A DNA stretch of 64,000 nt from Henricia sp. BOLD:AAB3569. Lineage: Eukaryota; Echinodermata; Asteroidea; Spinulosida; Echinasteridae. Both the position numbers and the translations under genes were made by a program. The notes beneath the pieces are model-generated. The model was given only the letters and a program-made list of their open reading frames with translations. It had not been told where the DNA came from and ran no database searches. Location of the stretch: NCBI GenBank assembly GCA_037783545.1, contig JBBELK010000106.1, forward strand, positions 1 to 64,000, given 5' to 3'. Numbering within the stretch: the stretch's first letter is position 1; each line of letters starts with the position of its first letter. Below, one piece after another: positions 35,501-46,833 of this stretch.

Positions 35501-37580
35501 GTCCTAAAAAATTGACAGACTTTCGCCGGGAAATGGCAGAGAAATTTCACAGTTTAGAAAAAAAAGCGGTTGGCGTTTCCTGGTTGCTCCCGCAACCTGT
35601 GGCTGTCTGTACACACCTCTTTGATGTACTCCTGACTCGTGCGCATGCTCAGTCTTTCGGACTGTCGTTGACACGGCCCAGTTTGGGACGGGATTTTGGT
35701 CAAAGTGTGGTCCAAACGTCGGCAAATTTGGAGGTCGAAAAATGTTCCGACGAACTTCAAATTTTGCATGCTCCAAAGACTCTATATTGCGCACTTGTCC
35801 TAAAAAATTGACAGACTTTCGCCGGGAAATGGCAGAGAAATTTCAGAGTTTAGAAAAAAAGGGGGTTGGCGCTTCCTGGTTGCTCCCGCAACCTGTGGCT
35901 GTCTGTACACACCTCTTTGGTGTACTCCTGACTCGTGCGCATGCTCAGTCCTTCGGACTGTCGTTGACACGGCCCAGTTTGGGACGGGATTTTGGTCAAA
36001 GTGTGGTCCAAACGTCGGCAAATTTGGAGGTCGAAAAATGTTCCGACGAACTTCAAATTTTGCATGCTCCAAAGACTCTATATTGCGCACTTGTCCTAAA
36101 AAATTGACAGACTTTCGCCGGGAAATGGCAGAGAAATTTCAGAGTTTAGAAAAAAAAGGGGTTGGCGCTTCCTGGATGCTTCCGCAACCTGTGGCTGTCT
36201 GTACACACCTCTTTGGTGTACTCCTGACTCGTGCGCATGCTCAGTCCTTCGGACTGTCGTTGACACGGCCCAGTTTGGGACGGGATTTTGGTCAAAGTGT
36301 GGTCCAAACGTTGGCAAATTTGGAGGTCGAAAAATGTTCCGACGAACTTCAAATTTTGCATGCTCCAAAGACTCTATATTGCGCACTTGTCCTAAAAAAT
36401 TGACAGACTTTCGCCGGGAAATGGCAGAGAAATTTCAGAGTTTAGAAAAAAAGGGGTTGGCGCTTCCTGGATGCTCCCGCAACCTGTGGCTGTCTGTACA
36501 CACCTCTTTGGTGTACTCCTGACTCGTGCGCATGCTCAGTCCTTCGGACTGTCGTTGACACGGCCCAGTTTGGGACGGGATTTTGGTCAAAGTGTGGTCC
36601 AAACGTCGGCAAATTTGGAGGTCGAAAAATGTTCCGACGAACTTCAAATTTTGCATGCTCCAAAGACTCTATATTGCGCACTTGTCCTAAAAAATTGACA
36701 GACTTTCGCCGGGAAATGGCAGAGAAATTTCAGAGTTTAGAAAAAAAAGGGGTTGGCGCTTCCTGGTTGCTCCCGCAACCTGTGGCTGTCTGTACACACC
36801 TCTTTGGTGTACTCCTGACTCGTGCGCATGCTCAGTCCTTCGGACTGTCGTTGACACGGCCCAGTTTGGGACGGGATTTTGGTCAAAGTGTGGTCCAAAC
36901 GTCGGCAAATTTGGAGGTCGAAAAATGTTCCGACGAACTTCAAATTTTGCATGCTCCAAAGACTCTATATTGCGCACTTGTCCTAAAAAATTGACAGACT
37001 TTCGCCGGGAAATGGCAGAGAAATTTCAGAGTTTAGAAAAAAAAGGGGTTGGCGCTTCCTGGATGCTCCCGCAACCTGTGGCTGTCTGTACACACCTCTT
37101 TGGTGTACTCCTGACTCGTGCGCATGCTCAGTCCTTCGGACTGTCGTTGACACGGCCCAGTTTGGGACGGGATTTTGGTCAAAGTGTGGTCCAAACGTCG
37201 GCAAATTTGGAGGTCGAAAAATTTCCGACGAACTTCAAATTTTGCATGCTCCAAAGACTCTATATTGCGCACTTGTCCTAAAAAATTGACAGACTTTCGC
37301 CGGGAAATGGCAGAGAAATTTCAGAGTTTAGAAAAAAAGGGGTTGGCGCTTCCTGGTTGCTCCCGCAACCTGTGGCTGTCTGTACACACCTCTTTGGTGT
37401 ACTCCTGACTAGTGCGCATGCTCAGTCCTTCGGACTGTCGTTGACACGGCCCAGTTTGGGACGGGATTTTGGTCAAAGTGTGGTCCAAACGTCGGCAAAT
37501 TTGGAGGTCGAAAAATGTTCCGACGAACTTCAAATTTTGCATGCTCCAAAGACTCTATATTGCGCACTTGTCCTAAAAAA
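32555..37580 (+). repeat. Mostly consensus segment with TTTGTATGC subtype
   Basis: Seventeen monomers. TTTGTATGC occurs near 33990, 34286 and 35173, and outside this neighbourhood I found it only as GTGTATGC near 55669. Other variants are GGCCGAAAA (33663), GGGACGAGATT (33615), ATGACAGACTTGCG (33737), AAGCGGTTGGCGTTTCC (35564), GTTGGCAA (36310) and ATTTCCGACG with two lost bases (37221). GGTTGCT and GGATGCT copies alternate irregularly. Confidence 0.8.
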
Positions 37581-40500
37581 TTGACAGACTTTCGCCGGGA
37601 AATGGCAGAGAAATTTAAGAGTTTAGAAAAAAAAGGGGTTGGCGCTTCCTGGTTGCTTCCGCAACCTGTGGCTGTCTGTACACACCTCTTTGGTGAACTC
37701 CTGACTCGTGCGCATGCTCAGTCCTTCGGACTGTCGTTGACATGGCCCAGTTTGGGACGGGATTTTGGTCAAAGTGTGGTCCAAACGTCGGCAAATTTGG
37801 AGGTCGAAAAATGTTCCGACGAACTTCAAATTTTGCATGCTCCAAAGACTCTATATTGCGCACTTGTCCCAAAAAATTGACAGACTTTCGCCGGGAAATG
37901 GCAGAGAAATTTCAGAGTTTAGAAAAAAAAGGGGTTGGCGCTTCCTGGATGCTCCCGCAACCTGTGGCTGTCTGTACACACCTCTTTGGTGTACTCCTGA
38001 CTCGTGCGCATGCTCAGTCCTTCGGACTGTCGTTGACACGGCCCAGTTTGGGACGGGATTTTGGTCAAAGTGTGGTCCAAACGTCGGCAAATTTGGAGGT
38101 CGAAAAATGTTCCGACGAACTTCAAATTTTGCATGCTCCAAAGACTCTATATTGCGCACTTGTCCTAAAAAATTGACAGACTTTCGCCGGGAAATGGCAG
38201 AGAAATTTCAGAGTTTAGAAAAAAAAGGGGTTGGCGCTTCCTGGTTGCTCCCGCAACCTGTGGCTGTCTGTACACACCTCTTTGGTGTACTCCTGACTCG
38301 TGCGCATGCTCAGTCCTTCGGACTGTCGTTGACACGGCCCAGTTTGGGACGGGATTTTGGTCAAAGTGTGGTCCAAACGTCGGCAAATTTGGAGGTCGAA
38401 AAATGTTCCGACGAACTTCAAATTTTGCATGCTCCAAAGACTCTATATTGCGCACTTGTCCTAAAAAATTGACAGACTTTCGCCGGGAAATGGCAGAGAA
38501 ATTTAAGAGTTTAGAAAAAAAAGGGGTTGGCGCTTCCTGGTTGCTTCCGCAACCTGTGGCTGTCTGTACACACCTCTTTGGTGTACTCCTGACTCGTGCG
38601 CATGCTCAGTCCTTCGGACTGTCGTTGACACGGCCCAGTTTGGGACAGGATTTTGGTCAAAGTGTGGTCCAAACGTCGGCAAATTTGGAGGTCGAAAAAT
38701 GTTCCGACGAACTTCAAATTTTGCATGCTCCAAAGACTCTATATTGCGCACTTGTCCCAAAAAATTGACAGACTTTCGCCGGGAAATGGCAGAGAAATTT
38801 CAGAGTTTAGAAAAAAAAGGGGTTGGCGCTTCCTGGATGCTCCCGCAACCTGTGGCTGTCTGTACACACCTCTTTGGTGTACTCCTGACTCGTGCGCATG
38901 CTCAGTCCTTCGGACTGTCGTTGACACGGCCCAGTTTGGGACGGGATTTTGGTCAAAGTGTGGTCCAAACGTCGGCAAATTTGGAGGTCGAAAAATGTTC
39001 CGACGAACTTCAAATTTTGCATGCTCCAAAGACTCTATATTGCGCACTTGTCCTAAAAAATTGACAGACTTTCGCCGGGAAATGGCAGAGAAATTTCAGA
39101 GTTTAGAAAAAAAAGGGGTTGGCGCTTCCTGGTTGCTCCCGCAACCTGTGGCTGTCTGTACACACCTCTTTGGTGTACTCCTGACTCGTGCGCATGCTCA
39201 GTCCTTCGGACTGTCGTTGACACGGCCCAGTTTGGGACGGGATTTTGGTCAAAGTGTAGTCCAAACGTCGGCAAATTTGGAGGTCGAAAAATGTTCCGAC
39301 GAACTTCAAATTTTGCATGCTCCAAAGACTCTATATTGCGCACTTGTCCTAAAAAATTGACAGACTTTCGCCGGGAAATGGCAGAGAAATTTAAGAGTTT
39401 AGAAAAAAAAGGGGTTGGCGCTTCCTGGTTGCTTCCGCAACCTGTGGCTGTCTGTACACACCTCTTTGGTGTACTCCTGACTCGTGCGCATGCTCAGTCC
39501 TTCGGACTGTCGTTGACACGGCCCAGTTTGGGACGGGATTTTTGTCAAAGTGTGGTCCAAACGTCGGCAAATTTGGAGGTCGAAAAATGTTCCGACGAAC
39601 TTCAAATTTTGCATGCTCCAAAGACTCTATATTGCGCACTTGTCCCAAAAAATTGACAGACTTTCGCCGGGAAATGGCAGAGAAATTTCAGAGTTTAGAA
39701 AAAAAAGGGGTTGGCGCTTCCTGGATGCTCCCGCAACCTGTGGCTGTCTGTACACACCTCTTTGGTGTACTCCTGACTCGTGCGCATGCTCAGTCCTTCG
39801 GACTGTCGTTGACACGGCCCAGTTTGGGACGGGATTTTGGTCAAAGTGTGGTCCAAACGTCGGCAAATTTGGAGGTCGAAAAATGTTCCGACGAACTTCA
39901 AATTTTGCATGCTCCAAAGACTCGATATTGCGCACTTGTCCTAAAAAATTGACAGACTTTCGCCGGGAAATGGCAGAGAAATTTCAGAGTTTAGAAAAAA
40001 AAGGGGTTGGCGCTTCCTGGTTGCTCCCGCAACCTGTGGCTGTCTGTACACACCTCTTTGGTGTACTCCTGACTCGTGCGCATGCTCAGTCCTTCGGACT
40101 GTCGTTGACACGGCCCAGTTTGGGACGGGATTTTGGTCAAAGTGTGGTCCAAACGTCGGCAAATTTGGAGGTCGAAAAATGTTCCGACGAACTTCAAATT
40201 TTGCATGCTCCAAAGACTCTATATTGCGCACTTGTCCTAAAAAATTGACAGACTTTCGCCGGGAAATGGCAGAGAAATTTCAGAGTTTAGAAAAAAAAGG
40301 GGTTGGCGCTTCCTGGTTGCTCCCGCAACCTGTGGCTGTCTGTACACACCTCTTTGGTGTACTCCTGACTCGTGCGCATGCTCAGTCCTTCGGACTGTCG
40401 TTGACACGGCCCAGTTTGGGACGGGATTTTGGTCAAAGTGTGGTCCAAACGTCGGCAAATTTGGAGGTCGAAAAATGTTCCGACGAACTTCAAATTTTGC

Positions 40501-41412
40501 ATGCTCCAAAGACTCTATATTGCGCACTTGTCCTAAAAAATTGACAGACTTTCGCCGGGAAATGGCAGAGAAATTTAAGAGTTTAGAAAAAAAAGGGGTT
40601 GGCGCTTCCTGGATGCTCCCGCAACCTGTGGCTGTCTGTACACACCTCTTTGGTGTACTCCTGACTCGTGCGCATGCTCAGTCCTTCGGACTGTCGTTGA
40701 CACGGCCCAGTTTGGGACGGGATTTTGGTCAAAGTGTGGTCCAAACGTCGGCAAATTTGGAGGTCGAAAAATGTTCCGACGAACTTCAAATTTTGCATGC
40801 TCCAAAGACTCTATATTGCGCACTTGTCCCAAAAAATTGACAGACTTTCGCCGGGAAATGGCAGAGAAATTTCAGAGTTTAGAAAAAAAAGGGGTTGGCG
40901 CTTCCTGGATGCTCCCGCAACCTGTGGCTGTCTGTACACACCTCTTTGGTGTACTCCTGACTCGTGCGCATGCTCAGTCCTTCGGACTGTCGTTGACACG
41001 GCCCAGTTTGGGACGGGATTTTGGTCAAAGTGTGGTCCAAACGTCGGCAAATTTGGAGGTCGAAAAATGTTCCGACGAACTTCAAATTTTGCATGCTCCA
41101 AAGACTCTATATTGCGCACTTGTCCTAAAAAATTGACAGACTTTCGCCGGGAAATGGCAGAGAAATTTCAGAGTTTAGAAAAAAAAGGGGTTGGCGCTTC
41201 CTGGTTGCTCCCGCAACCTGTGGCTGTCTGTACACACCTCTTTGGTGTACTCCTGACTCGTGCGCATGCTCAGTCCTTCGGACTGTCGTTGACACGGCCC
41301 AGTTTGGGACGGGATTTTGGTCAAAGTGTGGTCCAAACGTCGGCAAATGTTTCGACGAACTTCAAATTTTGCATGCTCCAAAGACTCTATATTGCGCACT
41401 TGTCCTAACAAA
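37581..41412 (+). repeat. Trimer higher-order repeat, 888 bp, four copies
   Basis: Copies at 37581-38468, 38469-39356, 39357-40244 and 40541-41412, with one extra GGTTGCT monomer at 40245-40540. Monomer 1 has AATTTAAGAG, GGTTGCTTCCG (GGATGCTCCCG in copy 4) and ends GTCCCAAAA. Monomer 2 is consensus. Monomer 3 has GGTTGCTCCCG. An AATTTAAGAG copy with GGTTGCTTCCG also sits near 42037-42085 outside the regular series. Confidence 0.92.
41133..41412 (+). repeat. 280-bp monomer with 16-bp deletion
   Basis: GGCAAAT joins directly to GTTTCGACG near 41348, losing 16 bp (p217-p232). Both sides of the lost segment end in AAAT, consistent with deletion between short direct repeats. A GTTCC to GTTTC change lies next to the joint. 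Confidence 0.85.
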
Positions 41413-43185
41413 TTGACAGACTTTCGCCGGGAAATGGCAGAGAAATTTCAGAGTTTAGAAAAAAAAGGGGTTGGCGCTTCCTGGATGCTCCCGCAACCTG
41501 TGGCTGTCTGTACACACCTCTTTGGTGCACTCCTGACTCGTGCGCATGCTCAGTCCTTCGGACTGTCGTTGACACGGCCCAGTTTGGGACGGGATTTTGG
41601 TCAAAGTGTGGTCCAAACGTCGGCAAATTTGGAGGTCGAAAAATGTTCCGACGAACTTCAAATTTTGCATGCTCCAAAGACTCTATATTGCGCACTTGTC
41701 CTAAAAAATTGACAGACTTTCGCCGGGAAATGGCAGAGAAATTTCAGAGTTTAGAAAAAAAAGGGTTGGCGCTTCCTGGTTGCTCCCGCAACCTGTGGCT
41801 GTCTGTACACACCTCTTTGGTGTACTCCTGACTAGTGCGCATGCTCAGTCCTTCGGACTGTCGTTGACACGGCCCAGTTTGGGACGGGATTTTGGTCAAA
41901 GTGTGGTGCAAACGTCGGCAAATTTGGAGGTCGAAAAATGTTCCGACGAACTTCAAATTTTGCATGCTCCAAAGACTCTATATTGCGCACTTGTCCTAAA
42001 AAATTGACAGACTTTCGCCGGGAAATGGCAGAGAAATTTAAGAGTTTAGAAAAAAAAGGGGTTGGCGCTTCCTGGTTGCTTCCGCAACCTGTGGCTGTCT
42101 GTACACACCTCTTTGGTGTACTCCTGACTCGTGCGCATGCTCAGTCCTTCGGACTGTCGTTGACACGGCCCAGTTTGGGACGGGATTTTGGTCAAAGTGT
42201 GGTCCAAACGTCGGCAAATTTGGAGGTCGAAAAATGTTTCGACGAACTTCAAATTTTGCATGCTCCAAAGACTCTATATTGCGCACTTGTCCTAAAAAAT
42301 TGACAGACTTTCGCCGGGAAATGGCAGAGAAATTTCAGAGTTTAGAAAAAAAAGGGATTGGCGCTTCCTGGATGCTCCCGCAACCTGTGGCTGTCTGTAC
42401 ACACCTCTTTGGTGTACTCCTGACTCGTGCGCATGCTCAGTCCTTCGGACTGTCGTTGACACGGCCCAGTTTGGGACGGGATTTTGGTCAAAGTGTGGTC
42501 CAAACGTCGGCAAATTTGGAGGTCGTAAAATGTTCCGACGAACTTCAAATTTTGCATGCTCCAAAGACTCTATATTGCGCACTTGTCCTAAAAAAGTGAC
42601 AGACTTTCGCCGGGAAATGGCAGAGAAATTTCAGAGTTTAGAAAAAAAAGGGGTTGGCGCTTCCTGGTTGCTCCGCAACCTGTGGCTGTCTGTACACACC
42701 TCTTTGGTGTACTCCTGACTCGTGCGCATGCTCAGTCCTTCGGACTGTCGTTGACACGGCCCAGTTTGGGACGGGATTTTGGTCAAAGTGTGGTCCAAAC
42801 GTCGGCAAATTTGGAGGTCGAAAAATGTTCCGACGAACTTCAAATTTTGCATGCTCCAAAGACTCTATATTGCGCACTTGTCCTAAAAAATTGACAGACT
42901 TTCGCCGGGAAATGGCAGAGAAATTTCAGAGTTTAGAAAAAAAAGGGGTTGGCGCTTCCTGGATGCTCCCGCAACCTGTGGCTGTCTGTACACACCTCTT
43001 GGTGTACTCCTGACTCGTGCGCATGCTCAGTCCTTCGGACTGTCGTTGACACGGCCCAGTTTGGGACGGGATTTTGGTCAAAGTGTGGTCCAAACGTCGG
43101 CAAATTTGGAGGTCGAAAAATGTTCTGACGAACTTCAAATTTTGCATGCTCCAAAGACTCTATATTGCGCACTTGTCCTAAAAAA
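41413..43185 (+). repeat. Transitional segment before the corrupted block
   Basis: Six monomers with rising numbers of changes: GGTGCACTCC (41525), loss of one G near 41763, GTGGTGCAAAC (41905), AAATGTTTCG (42235), AAGGGATTGG (42354), GGTCGTAAAA (42522), AAAAAGTGAC (42594), GCTCCGCAAC (42670), loss of one T near 43000 and TGTTCTGACG (43124). Confidence 0.75.
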
Positions 43186-46100
43186 TTGACAGACTTTCGC
43201 CGGGAAATGGCAGAGAAATTGGGGTTGGCGCTTCTGGATGCTCCGCAACCTGTGGCTGTCTGTACACACCTCTTTGGTGTACTCCTGACTCGTGCGCATG
43301 CTCAGTCCTTCGGACTGTCGTTGACACGGCCCAGTTTGGGACGGGATTTTGGTCAAAGTGTGGTCCAAACGTCGGCAAATTTGGAGGTCGAAAAATGTTC
43401 CGACGAACTTCAAATTTTGCATGCTCCAAAGACTCTATATTGCGCACTTGTCCTAAAAAATTGACAGACTTTCGCCGGGAAATGGCAGAGAAATTTCAGA
43501 GTTTAGAAAAAAAAGGGGTTGGCGCTTCCTGGATGCTCCCGCAACCTGTGGCTGTCTGTACACACCTCTTTGGTGTACTCCTGACTCGTGCGCATGCTCA
43601 GTCCTTCGACTGTCGTTGACACGGGCCCCAGTTTGGGACGGGATTTTGGGTCAAAGTGTGGTCCAAACGTCGGCAAATTTGGAGGGTCGGAAAATGTTCC
43701 GACGAACTTCAAATTTTGCATGCTCCAAAGACTCTATATTGCGCACTTTGTCCTAAAAAATTGACAGACTTTCGCCGTGGAAATGGCAGAGAAATTTCAG
43801 AGTTTAGAAAAAAAAGGGGTTGGCGCTTCCTGGTTGCTCCCGCAACCTGTGGCTGTCTGTACACACCTCTTTGGTGTACTCCTGACTCGTGCGCATGCTC
43901 AGATCCTTCGGACTGTCGTTGACACGGCCCAGTTTGGACGGGATTTTGGTCAAAGTGTGGTCCCAAACGTCGGCCAAATTTGGAGGGTCGTAAAATGTTC
44001 CGACGAACTTCAAATTTTGCATGCTCCAAAGACTCTATATTGCGCACTTGTCCTAAAAAAGTGACAGACTTTCGCCGGGAAATGAGAGAGAAATTTCAGA
44101 GTTTAGAAAAAAAAAGGGGTTGGCGCTTCCTGGTTGCTCCCGCAACCTGTGGCTGTCTGTACACACCTCTTTGGTGTACTCCTGACTCGTGCGCATGCTC
44201 AGTCCTTCGGACTGTCGTTGAAACGGCCCAGTTTGGGACGGGATTTTGGTCAAAGTGGTGGTCCAAACGGTCGGCAAATTTGGAGGTCGAAAAATGTTCC
44301 GACGAACTTCAAATTTTGCATGCTCCAAAGACTCTATATTGCGCACTTGTCCTAAAAAATTGACAGACTTTCGCCGGGAAATGGCAGAGAAATTTTCAGA
44401 GTTTAGAAAAAAAAGGGGTTGGCGCTTTCCTGGATGCTCCCCGCAACCTGTGCTGTCTGTACACACCTCTTTGGTGTACTCCTGACTCGTGCGCATGCTC
44501 AGTCCTTCGGACTGTCGTTGACACGGCCCAGTTTGGGACGGGATTTTGGTCAAAGTGTGGTCCCAAACGTCGGCAAATTTGGAGGTCGGAAAATGTTCCG
44601 ACGAACTTCAAATTTTGCATGCTCCAAAGACTCTATATTGCGCACTTGTCCTAAAAAATTGACAGACTTTCGCCGGGAAATGGCAGAGAAATTTCAGAGT
44701 TTAGAAAAAAAAAGGGAGGTTGGCGCTTCCTGGTTGCTCCCGCAAACCTGTGGCTGTCTGTACACACCTCTTTGGTGTACTCCTGACTCGTGCGCATGCT
44801 CAGTCCTTCGGACTGTCGTTGACACGGCCCAGTTTGGGACGGATTTTGGTCAAAGTGTGGTCCAAACGTCGGCAAATTTGGAGGTCGAAAATTGTTCCGA
44901 CGAACTTCAAATTTTGCATGCTCCAAAGACTCTATATTGCGCACTTGTCCTAAAAAATTGACAGACTTTCGCCGGGAAATGGCAGAGAAATTTCAGAGTT
45001 TAGAAAAAAAAGGGTTGGCGCTTCCTGTTGCTCCCGCAACCTGTGGCTGTCTGTACACACCTCTTTGGTGTACTCCTGACTCGTGCGCTATGCTCAGTCC
45101 TTCGGACTGTCGTTGACACGGCCCAGTTTGGGACGGGATTTTGGTCAAAGTGTGGTCCAAACGTCGGCAAATTTGGAGGTCGAAAAATGTTCCGACGAAC
45201 TTCAAATTTTGCATGCTCCAAAGACTCTATATTGCGCACTTGTCCTAAAAAATTGACAGACTTTCGCCGGGAAATGGCAGAGAAATTTCAGAGTTAGAAA
45301 AAAAAGGGGTTGGCGCTTCCTGGTTGCTCCCGCAACCTGTGGCTGTCTGTACACACCTCTTTGGTGTACTCCTGACTCGTGCGCATGCTCAGTCCTTCGG
45401 ACTGTCGTTGACACGGCCCAGTTTGGGACGGGATTTTGGTCAAAGTGTGGTCCAAACGTCGGCAAATTTGGAGGTCGAAAAATGTTCCGACGAACTTTCA
45501 AATTTTGCATGCTCCAAAGACTCTATATTGCGCACTTGTCCTAAAAAATTGACAGACTTTCGCCGGGAAATGGCAGAGAAATTTCAGAGTTTAGAAAAAA
45601 AAGGGGTTGGCGCTTCCTGGATGCTCCCGCAACCTGTGGCTGTCTGTACACACCTCTTTGGTGCACTCCTGACTCGTGCGCATGCTCAGTCCTTCGGACT
45701 GTCGTTGACACGGCCCAGTTTGGGACGGGATTTTGGTCAAAGTGTGGTCCAAACGTCGGCAAATTTGGAGGTCGAAAAATGTTCCGACGAACTTCAAATT
45801 TTGCATGCTCCAAAGACTCTATATTGCGCACTTGTCCTAAAAAATTGACAGACTTTCGCCGGAAATGGCAGAGAAATTTCAGAGTTTAGAAAAAAAAAGG
45901 GGTTGGCGCTTCCTGGGGCTCCCGCAACCTGTGGCTGTCTGTACACACCTCTTTGGTGTACTCCTGACTCGTGCGCATGCTCAGTCCTTCGGACTGTCGT
46001 TGACACGGCCCAGTTTGGGACGGGATTTTGGTCAAAGTGTGGTCCAAACGTCGGCAAATTGGAGGTCGAAAAATGTTCCGACGAACTTCAAATTTTGCAT

Positions 46101-46833
46101 GCTCCAAAGACTCTATATTGCGCACTTGTCCTAAAAAATTGACAGACTTTCGCCGGGAAATGGCAGAGAAATTTCAGAGTTTAGAAAAAAAAGGGGTTGG
46201 CGCTTCCTGGTTGCTCCCGCAACCTGTGGCTGTCTGTACACACCTCTTTGGTGTACTCCTGACTCGTGCGCATGCTCAGTCCTTCGGACTGTCGTTGACA
46301 CGGCCCAGTTTGGGACGGGATTTTGGTCAAAGTGTGGTCCAAACGTCGGCAAATTTGGAGGTCGAAAAATGTTCCGACGAACTTCAAATTTTGCATGCTC
46401 CAAAGACTCTATATTGCGCACTTGTCCTAAAAAATTGACAGACTTTCGCCGGGAAATGGCAGAGAAATTTCAGAGTTAGAAAAAAAAGGGGTTGGCGCTT
46501 CCTGGTTGCTCCCGCAACCTGTGGCTGTCTGTACACACCTCTTTGGTGTACTCCTGACTCGTGCGCATGCTCAGTCCTTCGGACTGTCGTTGACACGGCC
46601 CAGTTTGGGACGGGATTTTGGTCAAAGTGTGGTCCAAACGTCGGCAAATTTGGAGGTCGAAAAATGTTCCGACGAACTTCAAATTTTGCACTTGCCTCCA
46701 AAGAATCTTGGACGGCGATTTTGGTCAAAGTGTGGTCCAAACGTCGGCAAATTTGGAGGTCGAAAAATGTTCCGACGAACTTTCAAATTTTGCATGCTCC
46801 AAAGACTCTATATTGCGCACTTGTCCTAAAAAA
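43186..46833 (+). repeat. Corrupted block: many private indels
   Basis: Monomer order is intact but nearly every copy has several private one-base gains or losses. Examples: a 19-bp loss near 43220, CTTCGACTG (43606), CGGGCCCCAG (43623), TTTTGGGTC (43645), GGAGGGTCGG (43681), CGCCGTGGAA (43773), GTCCCAAAC (43961, 44561), AAGTGGTGG (44255), GCTTTCCTGG (44424), GGGAGGTTGG (44714), GCGCTATGC (45087), GAGTTAGAA (45292, 46475) and CCTGGGGCTCC (45913). The pattern resembles uncorrected long-read consensus, although a genuinely decaying patch is possible. Confidence 0.85.
46664..46766 (+). repeat. 103-bp partial monomer
   Basis: Equivalent ATG positions are only 103 bp apart (46664 and 46767). After AAATTTTGCA the sequence becomes CTTGCCTCCAAAGAATCTTG and then resumes at GACGGCGATTTTGG, losing about 193 bp net. 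The joint is scrambled, not clean, and closes the corrupted block, so an assembly join is a real possibility. Confidence 0.85.

Noticed and set aside
46690..46717. Insertion of a foreign element at the scrambled joint
   Set aside because: Only about 20 bases are unlike the monomer and they resemble rearranged satellite (CCTCCAAAGA); there are no terminal repeats or target-site duplication.
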